Below are positions 1 to 5,103 of a stretch of DNA of 5,103 nt, piece by piece. The stretch's first letter is position 1. Each line of letters begins with the position of its first letter. The notes under the pieces were generated by a model that saw only the letters and a list, made by a program, of their open reading frames with translations, was not told the DNA's origin and made no database searches. Origin of the DNA: an uncultured Erysipelotrichaceae bacterium (GTDB taxonomy: Bacteria > Bacillota_I > Bacilli_A > Erysipelotrichales > Erysipelotrichaceae); contig CANPNQ010000105.1 of the NCBI GenBank assembly GCA_947575425.1, forward strand, positions 1 through 5,103, given 5' to 3'. The position numbers and the translations under genes are program-made.

Positions 1-52
<52 letters not shown>

Positions 53-137
53 ATTTAGCTCTAACGCTTCTTTTGCGTTTTCTTTCGTTTTCCGGATATC
101 TCTTGGATATCGCTTTTTTTTGAAATTGACGTTTCCT

Positions 138-153
138 GTTTAGTTTTCAAAGA
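138..153 (-). promoter_or_regulatory. boxA-like rRNA antitermination site
   Basis: The minus strand reads TCTTTGAAAACTAAAC, about 22 bases into the transcript. It matches the TCTTTGAAAACTA-type leader sequence found in Firmicute ribosomal operons, related to the boxA (TGCTCTTTAACA) at which the NusB-NusE antitermination complex assembles. Its place between promoter and 16S fits that role. The call rests on sequence resemblance and location only. Confidence 0.7.
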
Positions 154-160
154 CCGATTA

Positions 161-174
161 CGCCCTTTCGAGCG
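161..174 (-). other. GNRA tetraloop hairpin at the 5' end of the rRNA transcript
   Basis: On the minus strand CGCTC (174-170) pairs with GGGCG (165-161) around the loop GAAA (169-166), giving five pairs including one G-U. With transcription predicted to start near 175, this hairpin would form almost at the first nucleotide. It could shield the 5' end or keep the leader from misfolding; neither role is shown by the sequence. Confidence 0.5.
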
Positions 175-181
175 CTTTATA

Positions 182-210
182 ATAATACCAAACATAGTTT
201 TATATGTCAA
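182..210 (-). promoter_or_regulatory. Main ribosomal operon promoter (sigma-A type)
   Basis: The minus strand carries a perfect -35 box TTGACA (210-205), a 17-base spacer and a -10 box TATTAT (187-182). TGG immediately before the -10 makes it an extended -10. The spacing is ideal and the sequence is the best promoter in the window, as expected for rRNA. Seven bases below the -10 lies G175, so the transcript may begin with GTP. In Bacillus, rRNA promoters that start with G respond to the GTP pool; applying that here is inference. Confidence 0.92.
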
Positions 211-230
211 CTGTTTTTTTCTTTTTTTCA
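211..230 (-). promoter_or_regulatory. UP-element-like A-tracts above the rRNA promoter
   Basis: Directly upstream of the -35 box the minus strand has two runs of seven A (228-222 and 220-214). Phased A-tracts at this distance are the usual binding site for the RNA polymerase alpha subunit C-terminal domains at rRNA promoters. Position and composition are seen; the function is inferred. Confidence 0.6.
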
Positions 231-260
231 ACACTTTTCATTCCATGCAACGGAAGTGAT

Positions 261-289
261 ACTATAAGAATCCAGCAGTTCATACACAA
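261..289 (-). promoter_or_regulatory. Possible second, upstream rRNA promoter
   Basis: On the minus strand TTGTGT (289-284) and TATAGT (266-261) are separated by exactly 17 bases, about 50 bases above the main promoter. Tandem promoters are common in front of ribosomal operons, and this one lies below the terminator of the preceding gene. Both boxes deviate from consensus, so chance is a real alternative. Confidence 0.35.
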
Positions 290-303
290 AAGTCGTACAT
301 ACA

Positions 304-335
304 GAAAAAGACGATATTCCCTTACCGTCTTTTTC
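304..335 (-). terminator. Intrinsic terminator of the NIF3-like gene
   Basis: GAAAAAGACG (335-326 on the minus strand) pairs with CGTCTTTTTC (313-304) over ten base pairs around a 12-base loop. The T-rich 3' arm serves as the U-tract. It starts about 60 bases below the stop codon of the NIF3-like gene and separates that unit from the rRNA promoters. The hairpin is nearly symmetrical, so it could also act on the other strand. The wide loop and T-run inside the stem make it weaker than the terminator after glmM. Confidence 0.65.
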
Positions 336-394
336 AAGCATCGTATTTTGTTGCATCCTATGAATTCACATGGCATATTAGTGTGAAAGCGTAT

Positions 395-1246
395 CTATTT
401 CTTCGTAATATAATGATAGGTATCACCGGATTGAGCAAACCAACACGGTATACGTTCACCGATTGCCTGATCCATATACTTCAGCATGTATTTCATGCCC
501 GGTTCCTCTAAATTAAAATGTCCGACACTGATAATGACCTTTCCCTGTCCCAGCATGCTCGCATCTCTGATATACTCTGCAACAGTAAAGTCCACCATCT
601 CCATCGCAAGAAGACAATCGATATCTTCCTTATCACAGCGCTCAATCAGCTCTCGGTCATCTCCAAGCACATGAAATGGGATCTGAATCCGCTTTACAAC
701 TGTTTCAGGGTCTCCGATTAACCTAGCTCCGTTTAAATGAAACTTGTCCAAGATCAGCTGTGTCAAATCCTTCGCCTTCATTGGCTCGATTTCATAAGCA
801 AGCGGGCATGCCGGATCCTCCACAATATGGTCACACCATCCAAGCGTATCTGCAACGCCATAGAAAATACCATCTGTATAGCTTCCATCCTTCATCGGTA
901 TGCCGGAATGGATATAATCGTGATTGCGCCATACAACAATACCATAACGATCTAACAGCTCCTTTTTGCGCAGATAGGTTTTATTTTCACTTTCCGCTAA
1001 CCAATCCGTATGATCCCCATGATTCCAGAACAACGCTTCATGGGCAATGATCAGATTCGCATGGCATTCCGCCGCTTTTGCGATTACCTCTGCCGTTGCC
1101 CAGCACGTGGTTACAATCCCTGTGCACTCCTGTTTCACATCACCATACAGCACTTGATCTCTTGTCGTTGCCGGATCGATCTCTTTCCCCTGCACACTTC
1201 CTTTGTGATATGCTTTGATTCTTTCGATTACTGTTTCAATTTGCAT
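395..1246 (-). CDS. NIF3-like / DUF34 family putative dinuclear metal protein
   Basis: The 283-residue product belongs to the NIF3 (DUF34, COG0327) family, a cytosolic group related to E. coli YbgI and Bacillus YqfO, often labelled GTP cyclohydrolase I type 2 although the true role is unsettled. Motifs seen: LIIAHEALFWNHGD (residues 65-78; H69, E70, H76), WRNHDYIH (106-113; H109, D110, H113) and VGHFNLEEPG (241-250; H243, E247/E248). These fall where the family's HHP, HxxxD and C-terminal GHxxTE metal ligands lie, but the first two differ from the classical form. The length suits the short form without the PII-like insert. The start at 1246 is preferred: AAAGGA lies eight bases upstream, whereas it abuts the upstream ATG at 1255. 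It stands alone with its own terminator. Substrate and function are unknown. Confidence 0.88.
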   Translation of the reverse strand: MQIETVIERIKAYHKGSVQGKEIDPATTRDQVLYGDVKQECTGIVTTCWATAEVIAKAAECHANLIIAHEALFWNHGDHTDWLAESENKTYLRKKELLDRYGIVVWRNHDYIHSGIPMKDGSYTDGIFYGVADTLGWCDHIVEDPACPLAYEIEPMKAKDLTQLILDKFHLNGARLIGDPETVVKRIQIPFHVLGDDRELIERCDKEDIDCLLAMEMVDFTVAEYIRDASMLGQGKVIISVGHFNLEEPGMKYMLKYMDQAIGERIPCWFAQSGDTYHYITKK

Positions 1247-1275
1247 GCTTCTCATCCTTTCTATAAATAGACCAT

Positions 1276-1304
1276 TTTATCGGTATACCCAAATACTCTG
1301 TAAA
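1276..1304 (-). promoter_or_regulatory. Candidate promoter for the NIF3-like gene
   Basis: On the minus strand TTTACA (1304-1299) is followed after 17 bases by GATAAA (1281-1276), with TAAAAT two bases further on as an alternative -10. The start would fall near 1269, leaving a short leader that contains the AAAGGA ribosome site. The rest of the 144-base gap to the DUF5710 gene shows no clear terminator, so readthrough from upstream is also possible. Confidence 0.35.
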
Positions 1305-1390
1305 TATTGCCAATTAGGGTTTTAGCTGTAAGACAGCGAAGAAAATCAATCATCCGCACCTTTCCTCTACCCCATAGGCTGATCCTCATT

Positions 1391-2119
1391 TTACAAGTCA
1401 TAAAGCTCTTCATATGAAATATAATCATTCTCTGGATCGCTTGATAAAATAAGCTCTTCGCAATGTCCGTACTTGAAATATGCATAATCAGTGGAGCCAA
1501 ACCCAACATCCCAGTTCAGCTGCAAGTCATCGTCAATCGGTATCATAAAAACTTTTAGCTTGCTTGCCCGCTTGATCAGTTCATCGCCTTCAGCCATAAG
1601 ATTCAAAGGACTGTCTGTCTCTTGAAAAACAAAGAAATTCCCCTGTAACGCACCGCAGTGATCACAATGATTTGCAAAACAATCTCTATGTATGGTTTTG
1701 GAATATCCTGTTTTAACAGAGTATTTCTCTTTCAAATATTTTCGCACTTTGGGTGGAATTTCATCTTCGCGATCTGTCCATGCAAGATGCAGTTCCTCTC
1801 CGGCATCAACATAGTCCTCCATTATTTCAAATTGCGGTCCATCACCATCATCAAACATGTGTATATGTTCACCAATACCCAGCCCAACAAGCCTTGTTGA
1901 CCTGCCGCAATTCCAACAGGATCTTTGACCTTCAACAATAAAAATATATTCTGTTGCGATCACTGTGTTGTCAGTGTCTCTCAAAATCCATTTCGCAAAT
2001 TTTAAGTAATCCTGTCGGGGAACATCGGCATACCATTTTCTTGCCCTAGGGTTCCATTTAGCCCCCAAAGCCTTTGCCTCATCCTTCTCTTCATAAGGAA
2101 CATTCAGAAACAATCCCAT
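1391..2119 (-). CDS. DUF5710 domain protein with split zinc-ribbon cysteines, uncharacterised
   Basis: The product has 242 residues. Residues 4-30 (FLNVPYEEKDEAKALGAKWN onward to KWY) are a DUF5710 module, a small domain also found in plasmid primase and DNA-processing proteins, though its own role is unknown. Cysteines follow in two clusters: C68-X2-C71 in the CWNCGR segment, and C147 plus C152-X2-C155 in the NHCDHCGALQG segment, a layout that could close one zinc site across an insert. The tail is acidic. No signal peptide or membrane segment is seen, so it is probably cytosolic. The start at 2119 is chosen because GGGAGG sits seven bases upstream; the ATG at 2146 lacks a ribosome site. It follows the DUF975 gene by 49 bases with no terminator, so co-transcription is possible. 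The biological function is not recognised. Confidence 0.8.
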   Translation of the reverse strand: MGLFLNVPYEEKDEAKALGAKWNPRARKWYADVPRQDYLKFAKWILRDTDNTVIATEYIFIVEGQRSCWNCGRSTRLVGLGIGEHIHMFDDGDGPQFEIMEDYVDAGEELHLAWTDREDEIPPKVRKYLKEKYSVKTGYSKTIHRDCFANHCDHCGALQGNFFVFQETDSPLNLMAEGDELIKRASKLKVFMIPIDDDLQLNWDVGFGSTDYAYFKYGHCEELILSSDPENDYISYEELYDL

Positions 2120-2168
2120 GATGGCACCTCCCGTACCTACATTCATCTATCTTCATCATTTTCAAACA

Positions 2169-2849
2169 TTAACTGCTTTCTTTCCCATATACGGAGCGTC
2201 TTGCTAAATACAACTCTACATCGGTAGCACTGCAGTATGGATCTACGAAGATCTGACCAACCCCGAATAATAATGCGCCCAAGAAGTACCAGCCAACAAA
2301 TGATAAGTTCAAAACGAATATATCAAATTTCTGTTGCCTTGTCATCTGCTTGGATATCGCAAATATCTGCTCACAGGATAGGCTGCTGTTTTCTGCCAAC
2401 AAATAAGGTATCATATAATATTGATATGATTTATAAATTCCCGGAAACACTAGGCACAAGCACCATAATACGATTTTCATATTCCGCACCAGCATCACCC
2501 ATACCACGTGCAGATAATGTCCATCTGTAAACACACTGAGTACATCGTGAATAGAAGCCTTCTGATAGGCATGATTCAAATAATAGCGCGCTTTCCCCAC
2601 CTGTAAAGGCGATATGATAAAGATTACTGCCAGTAGAGATGCAATTACGACAAACACAAACAATCCCCAAAAATTACGAATGATACCCGTTTGGATCAAT
2701 ACAAGCGAGAGATAATCCGTAATCCATGTCCACAGGGCAGGAAAGCCACCTTCCATCGTTTGTTCCCATTCACCGATCTGTACATGGAAGGAAGCACGCA
2801 TCACTCCACCGATCATCCCATTGCTTAACAGTTCCAATACTACGCTCAC
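2169..2849 (-). CDS. DUF975 family multi-pass membrane protein, 5' end interrupted by a stop
   Basis: The frame gives 226 residues from a GTG at 2849. It matches the DUF975 family of integral membrane proteins of unknown function. Visible marks are GKARYYLNHAY (85-95), PGIYKSYQYYMIPYLLAEN (136-154), LSFVGW (182-187) and DPY (203-205). Hydrophobic segments lie near 61-82, 123-140 and 177-200, with a further one at the N-terminus. The GTG has no convincing ribosome site. The same frame runs on upstream to 2915 and encodes a family-like N-terminus (TRKQLKQYAKQVLHGSYWK), so the natural start is probably the ATG at 2921, which is blocked by TAG as codon 2. The gene sits three bases behind the histidine kinase and so probably belongs to that operon. 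It may be a nonsense allele, a recent pseudogene, or carry a sequence error. Confidence 0.8.
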   Translation of the reverse strand: MSVVLELLSNGMIGGVMRASFHVQIGEWEQTMEGGFPALWTWITDYLSLVLIQTGIIRNFWGLFVFVVIASLLAVIFIISPLQVGKARYYLNHAYQKASIHDVLSVFTDGHYLHVVWVMLVRNMKIVLWCLCLVFPGIYKSYQYYMIPYLLAENSSLSCEQIFAISKQMTRQQKFDIFVLNLSFVGWYFLGALLFGVGQIFVDPYCSATDVELYLARRSVYGKESS

Positions 2850-2921
2850 AAGCAGGCATTTCCAATAGCTTCCATGTAATACCTGTTTGGCATATTGCTT
2901 TAATTGTTTTCTCGTCTACAT
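2850..2921 (-). other. Missing 5' part of the DUF975 gene: ATG, in-frame TAG, then family N-terminus
   Basis: On the minus strand AGAGGAG (2936-2930) stands eight bases before ATG (2921-2919). The next codon is TAG (2918-2916). The following 22 codons, before the GTG at 2849, are open in the DUF975 frame and read TRKQLKQYAKQVLHGSYWKC and LL, resembling the usual basic N-terminal helix and first membrane entry of the family. No ATG, GTG or TTG occurs among them. A single base change from AAG or CAG would explain the TAG. The histidine kinase and NIF3-like genes also end in TAG, so TAG works as a stop here. Confidence 0.75.
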
Positions 2922-2924
2922 AAA

Positions 2925-4262
2925 CTAAGCTCCTCTTTTATATATTCTGAAAATCACGCCATCACTCATATTTTCGCCGCTGACCTCATAATGATTGGAT
3001 TGCACGACCTTGGCAACGATCGAAAGACCAAGTCCAAATTTTCCCTTCTGCCCCTTCTCATACGGTTTAAACAGCACCTTCAAACGATCCTCCTCAATAC
3101 AAGGGCCATCATTCGCAATCGTCAATTCCTGATCATGCAGGCAGATCTCAATTCTGCTTTTCGCATATCGCAACGCATTGTCCATGATATTTTCCACCGT
3201 CACCCGCCAAGGCTCTTCCAATCCATCAAAGCTTACATCCTCATCCAAATCTGTGATTATCTCAATGTCCGGCTTGATTACTTTAATATTCAATATCACT
3301 GTTTCCACCAAATCCTTCATCGGTGTCACAGCGCCCTCACTATCCTGTGAAATCAAATACTCCACTCGATTCAAATATAATAGACTGTATACCTTTTTTT
3401 CCAAGCGATCGGCATTTTCAATGATCACATCCACACTTTTTTCCAGTGTATCATACGGATATATGCCATCCTTAATGCTTTCACCATACGATTTGATCGT
3501 AGCGATTGGCGTTTTTAAATCATGTGAGATATTGTGAATCATATCTTCTTTGGTTTGTTCCTGCTTTAACAATTCCTTGCGCATTGCCATCAAAGCCTCC
3601 GCCAACTCACCGATTTCATCCTCACGATTGATCTTTAAGTCTGGCGGAGTCATACCGCTTTTGATCTTATCCATATAATTGCGGATCTGATTCAGCGGAT
3701 GAATAAGTCCTGCTACCCATACCAACAGAATAAAGAAGAATAAGCCAACGACCGTCACTGTCAAATAAATGACGGAGGAAACAAGATCATTTTTAAACGA
3801 TTCCAGATATTGAGAACGGGTAAAAGAGATCAATACCTGATTTTCTCTTACAAGCACTACGCTATAATATGTTTTATCCTTAGAAAAGGTATAGGTCTGC
3901 GGCTCATAGGTCGCAAACAATGCCTTTTTATACATATCCTGAAAACGTGCAGAGGAGGTATCAATCGTCTCATCAGGATCACCAAGATAATAGGCTTTTC
4001 CATTAATAATGATGATATTGGTAATGGAAGAATCCCCTACCAGCTGATAGGTATTCCATGGCAGTTCATTACGCAGTTTTCCAACGATCGCCTCCTGTGT
4101 AATCAGTAATTCATTGAAGGTCTGGGTCTGGATTACCGTATCTACCTTACTGTTCAAGTAGACAAAAAAGAATGCCGAGAAGAAAGATACGAAAAAGAAA
4201 ATCAGGGCAAACAACTGTTGAGAAAGCGTTAGACGCTTTAAAAAGAGCGATACTCGTTTCAT
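2925..4262 (-). CDS. Sensor histidine kinase, CssS-like
   Basis: This 445-residue membrane kinase autophosphorylates and passes phosphate to the adjacent regulator. Order of parts: TM1 (about 17-36), an extracytoplasmic sensor region (37-162), TM2 (164-187), HAMP (188-238, with DEIGEL at 215-220), the H-box NISHDLKTP with phosphoacceptor H247, the N-box ENIMDNALRYA (N358, D361, N362), the G1 motif NDGPCI (384-389), F398 and the G2 motif GLGLS (410-414). All catalytic boxes are present. Segments such as SIKDGI (262-267), LEKK (287-290) and NDGP (384-387) are shared with Bacillus CssS as I recall it, which senses secretion stress through misfolded exported proteins. The sensor region looks unlike any domain I can name, so the signal is inferred. 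The start ATG lies six bases after the regulator stop, with a modest GGGA nine bases upstream. Confidence 0.95.
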   Translation of the reverse strand: MKRVSLFLKRLTLSQQLFALIFFFVSFFSAFFFVYLNSKVDTVIQTQTFNELLITQEAIVGKLRNELPWNTYQLVGDSSITNIIIINGKAYYLGDPDETIDTSSARFQDMYKKALFATYEPQTYTFSKDKTYYSVVLVRENQVLISFTRSQYLESFKNDLVSSVIYLTVTVVGLFFFILLVWVAGLIHPLNQIRNYMDKIKSGMTPPDLKINREDEIGELAEALMAMRKELLKQEQTKEDMIHNISHDLKTPIATIKSYGESIKDGIYPYDTLEKSVDVIIENADRLEKKVYSLLYLNRVEYLISQDSEGAVTPMKDLVETVILNIKVIKPDIEIITDLDEDVSFDGLEEPWRVTVENIMDNALRYAKSRIEICLHDQELTIANDGPCIEEDRLKVLFKPYEKGQKGKFGLGLSIVAKVVQSNHYEVSGENMSDGVIFRIYKRGA

Positions 4263-4268
4263 CCTGAA

Positions 4269-4928
4269 TTATCCCAAACGATAGCCATAACCGTAAATCG
4301 TATGAATGTTTAAATTAGGCAGTTTCTTGCGCAAACGCCGTAAGGTATCATCCACCACACGATCGCTACCGTAATAGTTTTCTTCCCATACATTGGTTAA
4401 AATCATTTCCCGGGAAAAGGCAATGCCTTTGTTCTTGATGAACATCATCAAAAGATCAAATTCCTTGGTGGTAAGGTCAATTTCCACACCGTTATCAAAT
4501 ACCTTGCGCTGTTCCTCATCCAACTCATAGCCATCAACGGTAATGCGATTATTATCATTTTTATAGACGCGTTTCATCACATTATTGACACGCAAAACCA
4601 GTTCTTTGGGGGAAAACGGCTTTGTGATATAGTCATCACTGCCCTTTTCCAAACCGATGATCCGATCAAATTCCTTATCGCGCGCCGACATGAAGATGAC
4701 AGGAATCTCCGCCTCCTGCAAGCGAATCTCCTCGATCAGATCAAAGCCGCTTTTGTCATCCAGCATGATATCCAAGATCCATAGATGCACATCATCATCG
4801 CTGACATGCGCATTGGCCTCCTCGTATGTGTAATAGGAGCGAACTTCATAGCCTTCTTTTTTTAAATACTGGCACACCAGATCATTGATGGCCACTTCAT
4901 CTTCCACAACACAGATCACTTTTTTCAT
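4269..4928 (-). CDS. OmpR-family response regulator, CssR-like
   Basis: The 219-residue product has a receiver domain (1 to about 120) and a C-terminal winged helix (about 127-219). Receiver residues: acidic E9 and D10, phosphoacceptor D53 in LWILDIML, S81 in FMSARD, and K103 in TKPF. The recognition helix is RVVDDTLRRLRKKL (190-203), and the wing ends in TIYGYGYR. The segments HLWILDIML, SARD, DRVVDD and TIYG-GYR are, from memory, shared with Bacillus CssR, which activates htrA-type quality-control proteases, so a cell-envelope stress role is likely but inferred. The start at 4928 is preferred because GAGGTG lies six bases upstream; upstream GTG and TTG codons in frame overlap that site. It is the first gene of the regulator-kinase-DUF975 operon. 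Its target genes are not in the window. Confidence 0.96.
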   Translation of the reverse strand: MKKVICVVEDEVAINDLVCQYLKKEGYEVRSYYTYEEANAHVSDDDVHLWILDIMLDDKSGFDLIEEIRLQEAEIPVIFMSARDKEFDRIIGLEKGSDDYITKPFSPKELVLRVNNVMKRVYKNDNNRITVDGYELDEEQRKVFDNGVEIDLTTKEFDLLMMFIKNKGIAFSREMILTNVWEENYYGSDRVVDDTLRRLRKKLPNLNIHTIYGYGYRLG

Positions 4929-4946
4929 GGTCAACACCTCTATAAC

Positions 4947-4952
4947 ATTGTA
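4947..4952 (-). promoter_or_regulatory. Candidate -10 box for the two-component operon
   Basis: TACAAT (4952-4947 on the minus strand) is a good -10 hexamer between the glmM terminator and the regulator gene. The -35 region at 17 bases is only a T-run from the terminator tail, so the promoter would be weak or need an activator. Transcription would start near 4940, right at the GAGGTG ribosome site, leaving a leader of about 12 bases. Confidence 0.35.
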
Positions 4953-4966
4953 TCGTAAAAAAGTAG

Positions 4967-4994
4967 AAAAAAAAAGGACTTTCTTAAAGTCCTT
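4967..4994 (-). terminator. Strong intrinsic terminator of glmM
   Basis: On the minus strand AAGGACTTT (4994-4986) pairs with AAAGTCCTT (4982-4974) around a three-base loop, followed by T's through 4967. The nine-pair stem and pure U-tract make this a textbook terminator. Its 5' arm covers the last glmM codons and the first base of its TAA stop, so termination and the coding end overlap. Confidence 0.92.
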
Positions 4995-5103
4995 GTGATT
5001 TTATATAATTTACGACCTGATTAACATAACGTTCACACAATTCATCGCTCTTTGCCTCTACCATGACACGAACCAAGGGTTCAGTTCCGCTGGGGCGAAC
5101 GAG
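4984..5103 (-). CDS. glmM: Phosphoglucosamine mutase, C-terminal 39 residues (partial)
   Basis: The minus strand from the right edge is open to a TAA at 4986-4984. It starts LVRPSGTEPLVRVMVEAKSD and ends VVNYIKSQGL. The RPSGTEP loop is the phosphate-binding motif of domain 4 in the alpha-D-phosphohexomutase superfamily. The RVMVEA continuation is typical of GlmM rather than of phosphomannomutase or phosphoglucomutase. GlmM converts glucosamine-6-phosphate to glucosamine-1-phosphate in the cytosol, on the path to UDP-N-acetylglucosamine for peptidoglycan. The active-site serine and metal loop lie beyond the window. The gene is intact as far as seen and ends in its own terminator, which isolates it from the two-component operon. 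Confidence 0.93.
   Translation of the reverse strand, partial: LVRPSGTEPLVRVMVEAKSDELCERYVNQVVNYIKSQGL

Larger units (their letters stand above)
53..175 (-). other. Pre-16S rRNA leader (transcribed spacer between promoter and 16S)
   Basis: This stretch lies between the predicted transcription start near 175 and the mature 16S end near 52. It contains, in transcript order, a GNRA-capped hairpin (174-161), a boxA-like antitermination sequence (153-138), an A-rich run (121-113), a GATATC/GATATC inverted repeat with a five-base loop near 111-95, and an AACGC/GCGTT hairpin at 79-63. No reading frame or tRNA is visible. The hairpins next to 16S may belong to the processing stem, but its 3' partner would lie downstream of 16S, outside the window. 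Confidence 0.8.

Noticed and set aside
204..386. Plus-strand 60-codon frame across the rRNA upstream region
   Set aside because: It overlays the promoter, A-tracts and terminator on the opposite strand, has a low-complexity start and no ribosome site.
760..1050. 96-codon plus-strand frame
   Set aside because: It is antisense to the NIF3-like gene and has no family resemblance or ribosome site.
1325..1337. GCTGT-AAG-ACAGC inverted repeat in the gap after the DUF5710 gene
   Set aside because: The stem is only five pairs and no T-run follows on either strand, so it is not called a terminator.
1261..1509. 82-codon minus frame overlapping the end of the DUF5710 gene and the gap after it
   Set aside because: It is an alternate frame of a real gene, lacks a ribosome site and resembles no family. 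Its last 40 or so codons cover the gap, but nothing supports translation.
2120..2168. Promoter between the DUF975 and DUF5710 genes
   Set aside because: TTGAAA is present at a usable distance but no acceptable -10 follows, so no promoter is called.
2916..2918. TAG read as an amino acid (stop-codon recoding) in the DUF975 gene
   Set aside because: The kinase and NIF3-like genes end with TAG at their natural family ends, so TAG acts as a stop in this genome.
2904..3350. 148-codon plus-strand frame
   Set aside because: It is antisense to the ATP-binding domain of the histidine kinase, whose motifs are all intact.

Overview
The window looks like a chromosomal segment of a moderately low-GC Firmicute (Bacillota). 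The first bases are the reverse complement of a 16S rRNA 5' end reading GGCGGCATGCCTAAT. From memory that variant fits Erysipelotrichia better than Bacillus, which reads GGCGGCGTGCC. The assignment is tentative because only about 50 bases of 16S are present. Every gene recognised lies on the minus strand, so the biological reading order runs from high to low coordinates.

In that order: (1) the last 39 codons of glmM, phosphoglucosamine mutase, enter at the right edge and end in a strong intrinsic terminator whose stem overlaps the stop codon. (2) A compact operon follows: an OmpR-type response regulator, six bases, a sensor histidine kinase, three bases, then a DUF975-family membrane protein. 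The two regulators closely resemble the Bacillus CssR/CssS secretion-stress pair in recalled sequence. The DUF975 reading frame is unusual: the well-placed ATG behind a good Shine-Dalgarno is followed at once by an in-frame TAG, although the frame beyond it encodes a typical family N-terminus. (3) Forty-nine bases on is an uncharacterised DUF5710 protein with a split zinc-ribbon-like set of cysteines. (4) After a 144-base gap with a possible promoter comes a NIF3/DUF34-family protein with an altered metal-site motif, followed by an intrinsic terminator. (5) The left 300 bases hold the ribosomal operon control region: a probable upstream promoter, a near-consensus core promoter with A-tracts, a leader with a GNRA hairpin and a boxA-like antitermination signal, and the 5' end of 16S rRNA.

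Functionally, glmM supplies glucosamine-1-phosphate for the cell wall. The two-component system probably senses trouble at the membrane or in exported proteins, and the DUF975 protein may belong to the same response. The DUF5710 and NIF3-like genes have no visible link to that circuit apart from orientation. Three start codons (NIF3-like, DUF5710, response regulator) were moved inward from the longest open frame because the Shine-Dalgarno places them there. No mobile element, CRISPR array, tRNA or sign of recent transfer was seen. The clearest anomaly is the ATG-TAG at the head of the DUF975 gene.
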